DNA of 23,548 nt. It comes from an uncultured Fibrobacter sp. GTDB lineage: Bacteria; Fibrobacterota; Fibrobacteria; Fibrobacterales; Fibrobacteraceae. The notes beneath the pieces are model-generated. The model made no database searches and was not told the DNA's origin. It saw only the letters and a list, made by a program, of their open reading frames with translations. Position 1 is the stretch's first letter; every line of letters starts with the position of its first letter. Of the stretch, positions 1 to 6,484 are shown in pieces. The stretch spans positions 1 to 23,548 of the forward strand of contig NZ_CALEFV010000061.1 of assembly GCF_937877005.1 (NCBI RefSeq), read 5' to 3'. The position numbers and the translations under genes were made by a program.

Positions 1-100
1 TTTCGGGGAGAGCCCCTTCGAACATACCGCCTTCAGCCATTGCAGGTGCGGCGAAAGCGCAAGCGAGCGCGCATGCCTTAATCAGAGATTTTACCTTCAT
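1..100 (-). CDS. Secreted protein, N-terminal fragment only
   Basis: The reverse strand opens an ATG at 100 that stays open to the window edge, giving 33 codons. They start MKVKSLIKACALACAFAAPA and continue MAEGGMFEGALPE. This is a classic Sec signal peptide: a short basic start, an Ala/Cys/Leu-rich hydrophobic core and a probable cleavage after AMA. An AGGAAA ribosome binding site lies about 6 nt upstream, and a TATATT -10 candidate lies at 156-161 on the same strand. The mature protein is outside the window, so its function cannot be given; it is exported to the periplasm or beyond. The gene is divergent from the one starting at 216. Confidence 0.75.
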   Translation of the reverse strand, partial: MKVKSLIKACALACAFAAPAMAEGGMFEGALPE

Positions 101-155
101 AATATTTCCTTTTTTTGCGCCCCGACCATAAGGGCAGGGCCGTTGTCTGCATAGC

Positions 156-161
156 AATATA
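156..161 (-). promoter_or_regulatory. Probable -10 box of the partial secreted protein gene
   Basis: TATATT on the reverse strand, about 55 nt before the ATG at 100, leaving room for a leader with the AGGAAA ribosome binding site. No convincing -35 is visible. The same hexamer recurs ahead of many genes in the window. Confidence 0.4.
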
Positions 162-203
162 GGAATAAAAAACCATTTTTGAAAGGTTTTTATTCCATTT
201 GGC

Positions 204-209
204 TATATT
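204..209 (+). promoter_or_regulatory. Probable -10 box giving a leaderless transcript
   Basis: TATATT ends 6 nt before the ATG at 216. Transcription would then start at or next to the start codon. No Shine-Dalgarno sequence fits this gene. A weak TTGAAA at 179-184 has a 19-nt spacer. Confidence 0.4.
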
Positions 210-215
210 TGGAAT

Positions 216-728
216 ATGTTTTTCCCGAAAAACAAAACCCTCGTAGCCCTATTATCGGCAATCCTCGTGTCAGCATCCGCGAGCACAGCCTCGCCATGGA
301 GGTTCAACGCCGGCTTGGGAAGTCGGAACCAGTCTCCCGTCGTGCTCATTGGCGGAGTGGGCTACAAGGACATGATTCTCCGTTTTCAGGGAATGGGCAT
401 TCACAATGGTCCAAACGACTACTGGTGCGCTTTCCGCGGAAGCCTGCTCTGGACTTTCTTTACGGACCTGCCGTTCAACTTCGATGTCGGAGCCGGAGGC
501 GGCTACGAATACGCCGAAGCCCCGAACGGAATGCACCAAGCGCTCAATCACGCCAACGGCGGAATGTTCCTGTACCCATACAATTTCAAGGAAGCCCTAG
601 ATATTTCTCTAGAAATCTGGGTTCACCTTTACGGGCTCTACACACAAATTAGCGTTCCCGCCTACCGGTTCAAGGAACACGATGCAAAAAATATCCTGTG
701 GGGCGCAGGATATATGGTTGAGTTCTAG
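216..728 (+). CDS. Small exported protein, probably outer-membrane beta-barrel-like
   Basis: 170 aa. Residues 1-26 look like a signal peptide (MFFPKNKTLVALLSAILVSA, cleavage near SAS-TAS). The mature part is rich in Gly, Tyr, Phe and Trp with alternating hydrophobic residues (VVLIGGVGYKDMILRFQG, FDVGAGGGYEYAEAP) and ends in Phe (GAGYMVEF), as outer-membrane beta-barrel proteins commonly do. No family is recognised; a barrel location is an inference from composition and the terminal aromatic residue. The ATG at 216 is preferred because it gives the signal peptide directly and sits 6 nt after a TATATT box. The stop codon overlaps that of the convergent gene at 725-1738. Confidence 0.75.
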   Translation: MFFPKNKTLVALLSAILVSASASTASPWRFNAGLGSRNQSPVVLIGGVGYKDMILRFQGMGIHNGPNDYWCAFRGSLLWTFFTDLPFNFDVGAGGGYEYAEAPNGMHQALNHANGGMFLYPYNFKEALDISLEIWVHLYGLYTQISVPAYRFKEHDAKNILWGAGYMVEF

Positions 729-1738
729 TTTACTTTTTCGATGGTTATAGTGAAAGAATCATAACCCGTAGAGTATTCACGATAGTGTAAATCCAGGCTA
801 TAGTTGTGCCCATTGTAGGTTTTCGATCCTTTGTATAAGTATGTCGTTCCGCTGTTACCATCATCCAGCATGATCCATCCATATTGGATAAGCGTTGACA
901 CAAATTTTCCCCTATTCTCCTTGGATTCTGCAACTATACTAAAACTACCCCCATAATAATCACCCTGCACAAAAAGTTCCTGCGGAAGGTTTGCCGAAGC
1001 AACATCGAGAAGTTCAATTTCTAGCTTACGGCTTTCCGACATAGGCGTTACCGCCCCAGAGAATGTACCTACAAAAGTTTCCATTGTGTAAGCAAAGAAT
1101 AGGGTATCCCTTTCGACAGTCCCCGCAACAGGATCTTCAACGAAATTCGTGTACCTAAAGCTTTCATTGGAGATTTTAGTTTGTTCATAACCAGCCGCAA
1201 TCAGGAGAGTATCAAACTTTTGCAATTTGTCAAGCGCAATCGTCTGGCTTACTTCGCAACCACCCGCAAAAGTCGGTTTCCAGGCAAGTTCCGACGGAGG
1301 CAGTTTTGCAGTAGCCAAATCACAAGTTGACGCATTCGGAGTAGAAGGATTTGTTCCCGAATCAGTTGATTTGTCGCCGGTCTTGACATAAACGACAACG
1401 ACATTTCCTCCCGTGGTGGTCAGCGTGACCGAATGAGAGACAGCTCCGTCCTGCTTGGAGAATGAATATTCACCATCGCCATTCGGTTGCGCATTTGCCG
1501 CAACAGGAAGCCAACCCGCATTCGTATAGTCGGCAACCATGGACATAAAGGCGACAGCATCCATCGAGCTTTCCGCAACGCATCCATCACCCGTACTTTC
1601 AAAAGATAGAGATGAAGCAGGCAACGCCGAAACATCACAGGAACCAGACGAACCACCCGTACCGGAATCGTCGGAAGAACAGGCGGCAAACATAAACGAT
1701 GCCAAAGTGCATCCCAAAAGCGTCTGTTTGATATTCAT
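725..1738 (-). CDS. Lipoprotein with three internal repeat domains
   Basis: 337 aa. The signal peptide ends in a lipobox (FMFAAC, Cys20) followed by SSDDSGTGGSSGS, a flexible acidic/Ser tether. The rest is three related units of about 80-90 residues, roughly 39-118, 146-231 and 251-336. Each starts with LP plus a short helix-like segment, then an aromatic residue, a GC or GS turn, a helix ending in GW or GY, a YxY/F strand and a final valine-rich strand. Thr/Ser/Asn linkers separate units 1 and 2. The function is unknown; it is probably anchored in the outer membrane or exposed at the surface. The ribosome binding site is AAGGGG before the ATG. The promoter probably lies at 1777-1803. Confidence 0.8.
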   Translation of the reverse strand: MNIKQTLLGCTLASFMFAACSSDDSGTGGSSGSCDVSALPASSLSFESTGDGCVAESSMDAVAFMSMVADYTNAGWLPVAANAQPNGDGEYSFSKQDGAVSHSVTLTTTGGNVVVVYVKTGDKSTDSGTNPSTPNASTCDLATAKLPPSELAWKPTFAGGCEVSQTIALDKLQKFDTLLIAAGYEQTKISNESFRYTNFVEDPVAGTVERDTLFFAYTMETFVGTFSGAVTPMSESRKLEIELLDVASANLPQELFVQGDYYGGSFSIVAESKENRGKFVSTLIQYGWIMLDDGNSGTTYLYKGSKTYNGHNYSLDLHYREYSTGYDSFTITIEKVN

Positions 1739-1776
1739 AATTTCCCCTTTATATGGTGGAGTTCATTTGAAACAAA

Positions 1777-1813
1777 AATGTAAAATAAAAAGCACCTTGT
1801 CAATAAAAAAAAA
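1777..1813 (-). promoter_or_regulatory. Probable promoter of the three-repeat lipoprotein gene
   Basis: On the reverse strand TTGACA (1798-1803) is followed, 15 nt later, by TACATT (1777-1782). A run of nine T (1805-1813) lies directly upstream of the -35 and could act as an UP-like element. The 15-nt spacer is short, so the -10 assignment is uncertain. Confidence 0.4.
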
Positions 1814-1870
1814 GCACTGCTGTGAATTTCAGCACATTTTTCCCTGTGCAGAGGTCCAAAAGCAAAAATT

Positions 1871-1891
1871 CCCCCGGTTTTGAACCGAGGG
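1871..1891. terminator. Bidirectional intrinsic terminator after argG
   Basis: A 9-bp stem (1871-1879 with 1883-1891, one G-T wobble) and a 3-nt loop. On the reverse strand it is followed by a U run (1864-1868), so it ends argG; on the forward strand it is followed by ATTTTTT. It lies 26 nt after the argG stop codon. Confidence 0.85.
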
Positions 1892-1916
1892 ATTTTTTGA
1901 CGAATGTCTTTATCGA

Positions 1917-3188
1917 CTACTTTTTCGGGAGCACCACCGGCTTGCCGAAGTCGACGTTGGTCTTGTTGCCGAGCAACAGGGCGCGCGTCTTGAGCGGAAG
2001 GCCAAAGCAGCGGATGAAGCCCGTTGCGTCCTTCTGGTCGTACATGTCGACATCGGTGAATCCGCCGAGGCCCATGTCATAGAGGCTGTAGGGGCTCTTG
2101 ATGCCGGCCGGGATGATGTTACCCTTGTAGAGCTTGAGGGTCACGTCACCGGTAACAACCTTGTTGACTTCGGCGAAGAAGGCGTCCATAGCCTGGCGGA
2201 GCGGAGTGAACCACTGGCCATTGTACACGAGGTTCGCGTAGGTCATGGACATCTTCTGGGCTTCGAACAAAGTTTCCTTGTCGAGCACGAGCTGTTCAAG
2301 GCATTCGTGAGCCTTGTACAGGAGCGTGCCACCCGGAGTTTCGTACACGCCGCGGCTCTTGAGGCCAACGAGGCGGTTTTCGACGATGTCCAGGAGACCG
2401 CAAGCATTCTTGCCGCCAATCTTGTTCAGGTATTCGAGGAGTTCGACAGCGCCCATTTTCTTGCCGTCGATAGCCACCGGATTACCCTTATCGAAGGTAA
2501 TCGTCACGTGGTCGGCCTTGTTCGGGGCCTTTTCATACGTGTTGGTGTGCTTGAGGAATTCGTACTTGTGTTCCTGTTCCGGGAATTCCAGGACGCCACC
2601 TTCGTGAGAGAGGTGCCACAGGTTGCCGTCTTCGGAGTAAATCTTCTTCTTGCTGATGCCGTTCAGCGGAATCTTGTGAGCGGCAGCGTAGTCGATAGCG
2701 TCTTCGCGGCTATGGAACGTCCACTTCGGGTCCTTCCACGGAGCGATGACTTCGAGCTTCGGGTTGAGGGCGGCGTAGGTCAGTTCGAAACGGACCTGGT
2801 CGTTGCCCTTACCGGTAGCACCGTGAGCAACAGCGTAGGCGCCTTCCTTTTCAGCAATCTTCACCTGGTACTTGGCGATGAGCGGACGGGCGAAAGAGGT
2901 ACCCAGGAGGTAGGTTCCTTCGTACTTAGCACCGGCGCGAACGGTCGGCCAAACGTAGTCTTCGAGGAATTCCTTCTTGAGGTCGAGAACATAGCACTTG
3001 GAAGCACCAGTCTTCAGGGCCTTGTCTTCGAGGGCCTTAGCGTCCGGGAAGTCGTTCTGACCGAGGTCGGCGGCGAAAGCGATCACTTCGCAGTCGTAGT
3101 TTTCCTTGAGCCAGGGGATGATGATGGAAGTATCGAGTCCACCGCTATAAGCGAGGACAACCTTTTTCTTGGATTCTTTCTTAGCCAT
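1917..3188 (-). CDS. argG: Argininosuccinate synthase
   Basis: 423 aa, close to the usual length of about 400 or slightly more. It catalyses ATP-dependent ligation of citrulline and aspartate to argininosuccinate, the penultimate step of arginine synthesis, in the cytoplasm. The N-terminal ATP-pyrophosphatase loop AYSGGLDTS (about residues 13-21) is intact, and the family motif [14 protein letters not shown] follows. The Lys-rich N-terminus (MAKKESKKK) is slightly extended. The start is supported by AAAGGA about 8 nt upstream. A TATATT box at 3224-3229 predicts a leader of about 29 nt, too short for an attenuator or riboswitch. The gene has its own terminator and stands alone, away from other arginine genes. 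Confidence 0.97.
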   Translation of the reverse strand: MAKKESKKKVVLAYSGGLDTSIIIPWLKENYDCEVIAFAADLGQNDFPDAKALEDKALKTGASKCYVLDLKKEFLEDYVWPTVRAGAKYEGTYLLGTSFARPLIAKYQVKIAEKEGAYAVAHGATGKGNDQVRFELTYAALNPKLEVIAPWKDPKWTFHSREDAIDYAAAHKIPLNGISKKKIYSEDGNLWHLSHEGGVLEFPEQEHKYEFLKHTNTYEKAPNKADHVTITFDKGNPVAIDGKKMGAVELLEYLNKIGGKNACGLLDIVENRLVGLKSRGVYETPGGTLLYKAHECLEQLVLDKETLFEAQKMSMTYANLVYNGQWFTPLRQAMDAFFAEVNKVVTGDVTLKLYKGNIIPAGIKSPYSLYDMGLGGFTDVDMYDQKDATGFIRCFGLPLKTRALLLGNKTNVDFGKPVVLPKK

Positions 3189-3223
3189 TTTTAGCGTCCT
3201 TTAAGAAAATTTTAGACGATTGA

Positions 3224-3229
3224 AATATA
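3224..3229 (-). promoter_or_regulatory. Probable -10 box of argG
   Basis: TATATT on the reverse strand, about 35 nt before the argG ATG. The -35 position falls inside the 7-nt repeat array at 3234-3268, and no TTGACA-like hexamer is present there. Confidence 0.45.
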
Positions 3230-3233
3230 GAAA

Positions 3234-3268
3234 TAGACGAGAGACGAGAGACGAAAGACGAAAGAATT
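3234..3268. repeat. 7-nt tandem repeat upstream of argG
   Basis: Four in-register copies of a 7-nt unit: TAGACGA, GAGACGA, GAGACGA, AAGACGA, then a decayed AAGAATT. The array lies between argG and the 3' end of mtgA, over the position expected for the argG -35 element. Confidence 0.8.
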
Positions 3269-3293
3269 TTTATAGAAAAATGATGAAAAAAAA

Positions 3294-4190
3294 CTACGGA
3301 GAGACCTTACTAGAATCCTTAGGAGGCGGAGCCATCAACTGCCGGAGCGAATCCACCAGCACGCTATCCTTCTTGGGAAACATGTTCTGGTAAATGACAG
3401 CACGGCGCTTGGCCATGAACTGGCTTTCGCGCATGTTCGGATGGTGCTTGCCCGGGCTTGCGAGCATGGCGGCCAGGTTGATTGCCTGGTCAACACTGAG
3501 CTTGGCGCAACTCTTTTTATAATAGGTACGGCAGGCTTCCTGGCAACCGAAAATATCCTTGCCCCACTGGGCATAATTCAGGTAGAGTTCCAGAATGCGG
3601 TCCTTGCCGAGCTCATGTTCCATCAAGAGCGCGTACGCCAATTCCTTGAACTTGCGGTTGAAGGAGCGTTCCCCGCTCAGGAACAGGTTCTTCGCGAGTT
3701 GTTGCGTAATCGTTGAGCCGCCGAACTTGGTCTTCCCTGCCGCCTGGTTTGCGTTGAGCGCCTCGGCAATGGCGCGGATATCAAAGCCCGGGTGGAAGTA
3801 GAATCCGGCGTCTTCGCTAGCAATGACCGCCTTGCGCAGATATGGGCTGATAGAATCAAGTGGCACATAGGTATGCTTAATCTGCAAGTTCGGACTGGAA
3901 TCCTGCAGCGCCTCCATATACTTGCTCATTTCGGGCTGGTCGTTCTTGAGTTGCGCAACTCCATCATAAATCTCATAACCGTAAATGAACGCTCGATAAA
4001 GCGCATAGGTCGCCGCTGCCGAAAACAGCGCCGAATAAATAATCATGATCAGGAGAGCCTGACGAATAACGAAATTAACCGTCCGGTAGAGCCACTTGAG
4101 TATAAACCCGGCAACCTTCGCAAATGTCGTTCCTGCGAACCACTTGAAAAAATCCTGGATCTTACCCAAATACAGCTTCACTTTTTTCAT
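3294..4190 (-). CDS. mtgA: Monofunctional peptidoglycan glycosyltransferase (GT51)
   Basis: 298 aa. It polymerises lipid II into glycan strands on the outer face of the inner membrane. Residues 1-43 are a basic, amphipathic cytoplasmic extension and about 44-66 form one membrane anchor. The GT51 domain follows: ASEDAGFYFHPGFD with catalytic Glu126, GGSTITQQLAKNLFL (about 157-171) and KFKELAYALLMEHEL with the second Glu183, then ELYLNYAQWGKDIFG. No transpeptidase domain is present, so it is a MtgA-type enzyme rather than a class A PBP. The C-terminus ends in a Pro/Ser/Lys tail. The start overlaps the stop codon of the upstream primase-like gene (TAATG), so translation is probably coupled. Confidence 0.92.
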   Translation of the reverse strand: MKKVKLYLGKIQDFFKWFAGTTFAKVAGFILKWLYRTVNFVIRQALLIMIIYSALFSAAATYALYRAFIYGYEIYDGVAQLKNDQPEMSKYMEALQDSSPNLQIKHTYVPLDSISPYLRKAVIASEDAGFYFHPGFDIRAIAEALNANQAAGKTKFGGSTITQQLAKNLFLSGERSFNRKFKELAYALLMEHELGKDRILELYLNYAQWGKDIFGCQEACRTYYKKSCAKLSVDQAINLAAMLASPGKHHPNMRESQFMAKRRAVIYQNMFPKKDSVLVDSLRQLMAPPPKDSSKVSP

Positions 4191-5296
4191 TACTTCTTTC
4201 CTCCGAACCAGTCATTGATGTCTTCGCCCTCTTTCATTGCCGTCGACAAGTTTTCCATACCTTCGCCTAATATAACATTGTGAATTCCAGCCTGGCTAAA
4301 CAGATTTCCAATATACTCCATGCCAGCACGGCCAGCTTCATCGTGATCGAGGCAAAGTACCACGTTCTTTGTTTTAAAATAATTCAGCCATTCCACCTTA
4401 AAGCTGCGGACACCAGGAATACCGACCGCATTGATTTTCTGACCTATAAAGGTGAGAGTATCCACCACGCCCTCGCACAGGTATACCCAACCCGGTTTCT
4501 GGTCTAGGGCAGACAAGTTATAGGGAAAGGGCACCGTCCCACGCAAGTTGAGTTCCTTCGGGACAACCGTATTATCGATAGCCCGGGACTGAAAGTAGAA
4601 CGCTCTACGTTGCGTATCGAGATACGGGAAAATCAGGGGATGCTTATAGTAACGCAGGTGTCCCTTATCATTGAAGAGTCCCACGTATTTTAAGACTTCT
4701 TCACCAAAATCAGCCTTAAGACTGTTGCTTACCTCGTCATAATTTGTAATAGTACGCAAAAGCATCTTGTCCCATACAGGTTTGTAGATGCGGCGACGAG
4801 CGAGCCACTTTGCTGCGGGAGTGTTGTCGACAGGGCTTAAACGCTTTAGGAACGACAGGATGATTTTCTTGCGCTCATCCTCGCTAACAAGTTCTTCTTG
4901 TTCCTGCACAACAGGCACCGTTTCTGGCGGTAACGACGGAGGAACTTCGCGAGGAGCCGCTGCCACGCGGGTGGCTGCCTGCGAAACCGCCTTGCGGGCG
5001 GAAGCAGGTACGAGGAACGGATACTGTTCCATGAGCCAGTTGAGAGCCTCGATAAAACTGCAGTCCTTCTTTAGCTGAACAAGGGAGATTACGTCGCCAC
5101 GGACATCGTCGCAAACCCAGCAGCGGAAAGTTCCGCGTTCTTCGGAAATGGAAACGGACGGCGTGCGATCTTCATGAGCATGGCGTTGCGGAAAGAAACA
5201 ACGACAACGGCCCCGATTCACATCGATATCCAGGCTTTTGGCAACAGCCGTTATAGAGATGGCCGCCTTGAATTGTTTCAGTTCCTCATTGGTCAT
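4190..5296 (-). CDS. Short DnaG-like primase (CHC2 zinc finger plus TOPRIM)
   Basis: 368 aa, much shorter than replicative DnaG (about 600 aa). The N-terminus has a CHC2-type zinc ribbon: Cys31/Cys33, His39/His41, then FRCWVC with Cys59 and Cys62, around the family signature DRTPSVSI. A Pro/Glu/Ala linker (about 100-140) leads to a catalytic region with a TOPRIM core: acidic Glu275 in LCEGVVDT and the DHD pair Asp317/Asp319 in VVLCLDHDEAGRAG. There is no C-terminal helicase-binding domain. This architecture is known from phage, plasmid and accessory primases; RNA primer synthesis is inferred. It shares one base with mtgA downstream and is divergent from murB. Base composition matches the neighbours, giving no sign of recent transfer. 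A TATAAT box at 5304-5309 ends 7 nt before the ATG. Confidence 0.85.
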   Translation of the reverse strand: MTNEELKQFKAAISITAVAKSLDIDVNRGRCRCFFPQRHAHEDRTPSVSISEERGTFRCWVCDDVRGDVISLVQLKKDCSFIEALNWLMEQYPFLVPASARKAVSQAATRVAAAPREVPPSLPPETVPVVQEQEELVSEDERKKIILSFLKRLSPVDNTPAAKWLARRRIYKPVWDKMLLRTITNYDEVSNSLKADFGEEVLKYVGLFNDKGHLRYYKHPLIFPYLDTQRRAFYFQSRAIDNTVVPKELNLRGTVPFPYNLSALDQKPGWVYLCEGVVDTLTFIGQKINAVGIPGVRSFKVEWLNYFKTKNVVLCLDHDEAGRAGMEYIGNLFSQAGIHNVILGEGMENLSTAMKEGEDINDWFGGKK

Positions 5297-5303
5297 GGAA
5301 GGA

Positions 5304-5309
5304 ATTATA
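5304..5309 (-). promoter_or_regulatory. -10 box of the primase-mtgA operon, leaderless
   Basis: A consensus TATAAT on the reverse strand, preceded by TAC, ending 7 nt before the ATG at 5296. The short gap leaves no room for a ribosome binding site, so a leaderless mRNA is predicted. Confidence 0.5.
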
Positions 5310-5313
5310 GTAA

Positions 5314-5362
5314 ATAGAAAGTAGGAAGTAGGAAGTAGGAAGTAGACAGTAGGAAGTGGAAT
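5314..5362. repeat. 7-nt tandem repeat between the primase gene and murB
   Basis: Seven in-register 7-nt units: ATAGAAA, GTAGGAA three times, GTAGACA, GTAGGAA, GTGGAAT, fading into GTGAAAA. It fills the divergent promoter region between the two -10 boxes at 5304-5309 and 5389-5394. The same units occur inverted at 6436-6477. Confidence 0.9.
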
Positions 5363-5388
5363 GTGAAAATTGGGAAGAAACTAATAAC

Positions 5389-5394
5389 TATATT
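5389..5394 (+). promoter_or_regulatory. -10 box of murB, leaderless
   Basis: TATATT ends 7 nt before the murB ATG at 5402. No Shine-Dalgarno sequence fits in the gap. Confidence 0.5.
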
Positions 5395-5401
5395 TTCTGT
5401 C

Positions 5402-6340
5402 ATGCAGATTTTCGAAAACGAACCGATGTGCAAGCACACCTCCTTTAAGGTCGGGGGGGCAGTTCGTTATTTTGCGAAGGCGGAATGCCTGCACGATCTC
5501 CGGATGGCATTGGACCTGGCCCGCGAAAAGGCGCTCCCCTACTTTATTTTAGGGAACGGTACGAACCTGCTTGTTTCGGACAAGGGATACGACGGCGTCA
5601 TCATTACGCTTGCCGGAGAATTTTCGGCCATCGAAGACTTAGGAAACGGAGCGTTCAAAGTCGGGGCGGCTACCCCGCTCGGCAAGTTTGCCCGCAGCGC
5701 ACTCAAGCAAGGTTTTGCAGGCATCCACAAACTCGCCGGAATCCCAGGCACCTTGGGCGGTGCGATTTACATGAACGCGGGCGCATACGGTCAAGAAATT
5801 GGAACCTGCTGCACTACAGTAACCGTTCTGGAAAGCAGCGGAAGCATTCGCGAACTTTCTAACGCCGACTGCGCCTTCGGATACAGACAAAGTATTTTTT
5901 CGCTACGTCATCGCGAGGCTGAAAGCCGAAGCAATCCATTTGATACAATTTTGTCGGCCGCATTCCAGCTACCCGCCGCAAGCACTGAAGGCAAGACTGC
6001 CGATGACCTCGAAGCGGAACTCGCCGAATGCATGGCCAAGCGCAAGGCAAGCCAGCCCTTGAACATGCCGAACGCAGGCTCCACCTTTAAAAGGCTTGAG
6101 GTCGGAGCGGCCGACACCCCCACGCAAGTCGCGCCCGGCTACTACATTGAACAAACGGGCCTCAAGGGCTACCGCATCGGCGGCGCCGAAGTGAGCTCGT
6201 TGCACGCAAACTTCATCGTAAACGCAGGCGGCGCCACCGCCAATGACATCAAACAATTAAGCGAACTTGTACAGCTAAAAGTCGCCGAGAAATTCGGCAT
6301 CGAACTCAAGAGAGAGATAATTCTATTAGGAGAATTTTAG
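5402..6340 (+). CDS. murB: UDP-N-acetylenolpyruvoylglucosamine reductase
   Basis: 312 aa. This FAD enzyme reduces UDP-GlcNAc-enolpyruvate to UDP-MurNAc with NADPH in the cytoplasm, the second committed step of peptidoglycan precursor synthesis. Visible signatures: HTSFKVGG at the start, the FAD-binding LGNGTNLLVSDKG (about 50-62), GIPGTLGGAIYMNAGAYG (about 113-130), FGYRQSIF (159-166), NAGSTFKR with the proton-donor Ser227, and a C-terminal ELKREI with the probable catalytic Glu305. The start at 5402 is chosen because the protein begins MQIFENEP like the family and sits 7 nt after a TATATT box. An in-frame GTG at 5363 would add 13 residues encoded by repeat DNA. It is convergent with the VanZ-like gene. 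Confidence 0.96.
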   Translation: MQIFENEPMCKHTSFKVGGAVRYFAKAECLHDLRMALDLAREKALPYFILGNGTNLLVSDKGYDGVIITLAGEFSAIEDLGNGAFKVGAATPLGKFARSALKQGFAGIHKLAGIPGTLGGAIYMNAGAYGQEIGTCCTTVTVLESSGSIRELSNADCAFGYRQSIFSLRHREAESRSNPFDTILSAAFQLPAASTEGKTADDLEAELAECMAKRKASQPLNMPNAGSTFKRLEVGAADTPTQVAPGYYIEQTGLKGYRIGGAEVSSLHANFIVNAGGATANDIKQLSELVQLKVAEKFGIELKREIILLGEF

Positions 6341-6368
6341 AACTAATGTGGAGTGCGATACAATGAGA

Positions 6369-6412
6369 GATGTGGAATGAACGACCTCATTACTCACCTC
6401 ACATTTCACATC
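6369..6412. repeat. Imperfect inverted repeat after murB
   Basis: GATGTGGAATG (6369-6379) pairs with CATTTCACATC (6402-6412), 10 of 11 positions, around a 22-nt loop. It sits 29 nt after the murB stop. There is no U run on either side, so it is not a typical intrinsic terminator, but it could protect mRNA 3' ends. It overlaps the 7-nt periodic region. Confidence 0.5.
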
Positions 6413-6484
6413 CCTAACCACTAATCACTATCAACTTCCTACTGTCTACCGTCTACTGTCTACAGCCTACTGTCTACTTCTAAC
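6387..6484. repeat. Degenerate 7-nt tandem repeat running into the VanZ-like gene
   Basis: About 14 consecutive 7-nt units in one register. The best-conserved part is 6436-6477: TTCCTAC, TGTCTAC, CGTCTAC, TGTCTAC, AGCCTAC, TGTCTAC. Left of it are decayed units such as TCATTAC, TCACCTC, ACATTTC, ACATCCC, TAACCAC, TAATCAC and TATCAAC. Read on the other strand the core is GTAGACA/GTAGGAA, the same units as at 5321-5355. Its right part encodes the last residues of the gene at 6460-6894. Confidence 0.8.

Noticed and set aside
2307..3194. Long open frame of 295 codons opposite argG on the forward strand
   Set aside because: argG is a clear family member on the reverse strand; the opposite frame is open because of its codon bias and has no recognisable domain.
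3189..3223. Arginine-responsive leader or riboswitch before argG
   Set aside because: The predicted leader is about 29 nt and has no hairpin or leader peptide.
4190..5296. Prophage or integrated element around the short primase
   Set aside because: No integrase, capsid, helicase or attachment repeat is nearby; both neighbours are cell-wall genes and base composition is normal.
5314..5362. CRISPR array
   Set aside because: Units are 7 nt with no spacers and there are no cas genes.
5363..5401. Upstream GTG start for murB adding 13 residues
   Set aside because: The GTG lies in the decaying heptamer array and the family N-terminus begins at the ATG at 5402, which is placed 7 nt after a TATATT box.
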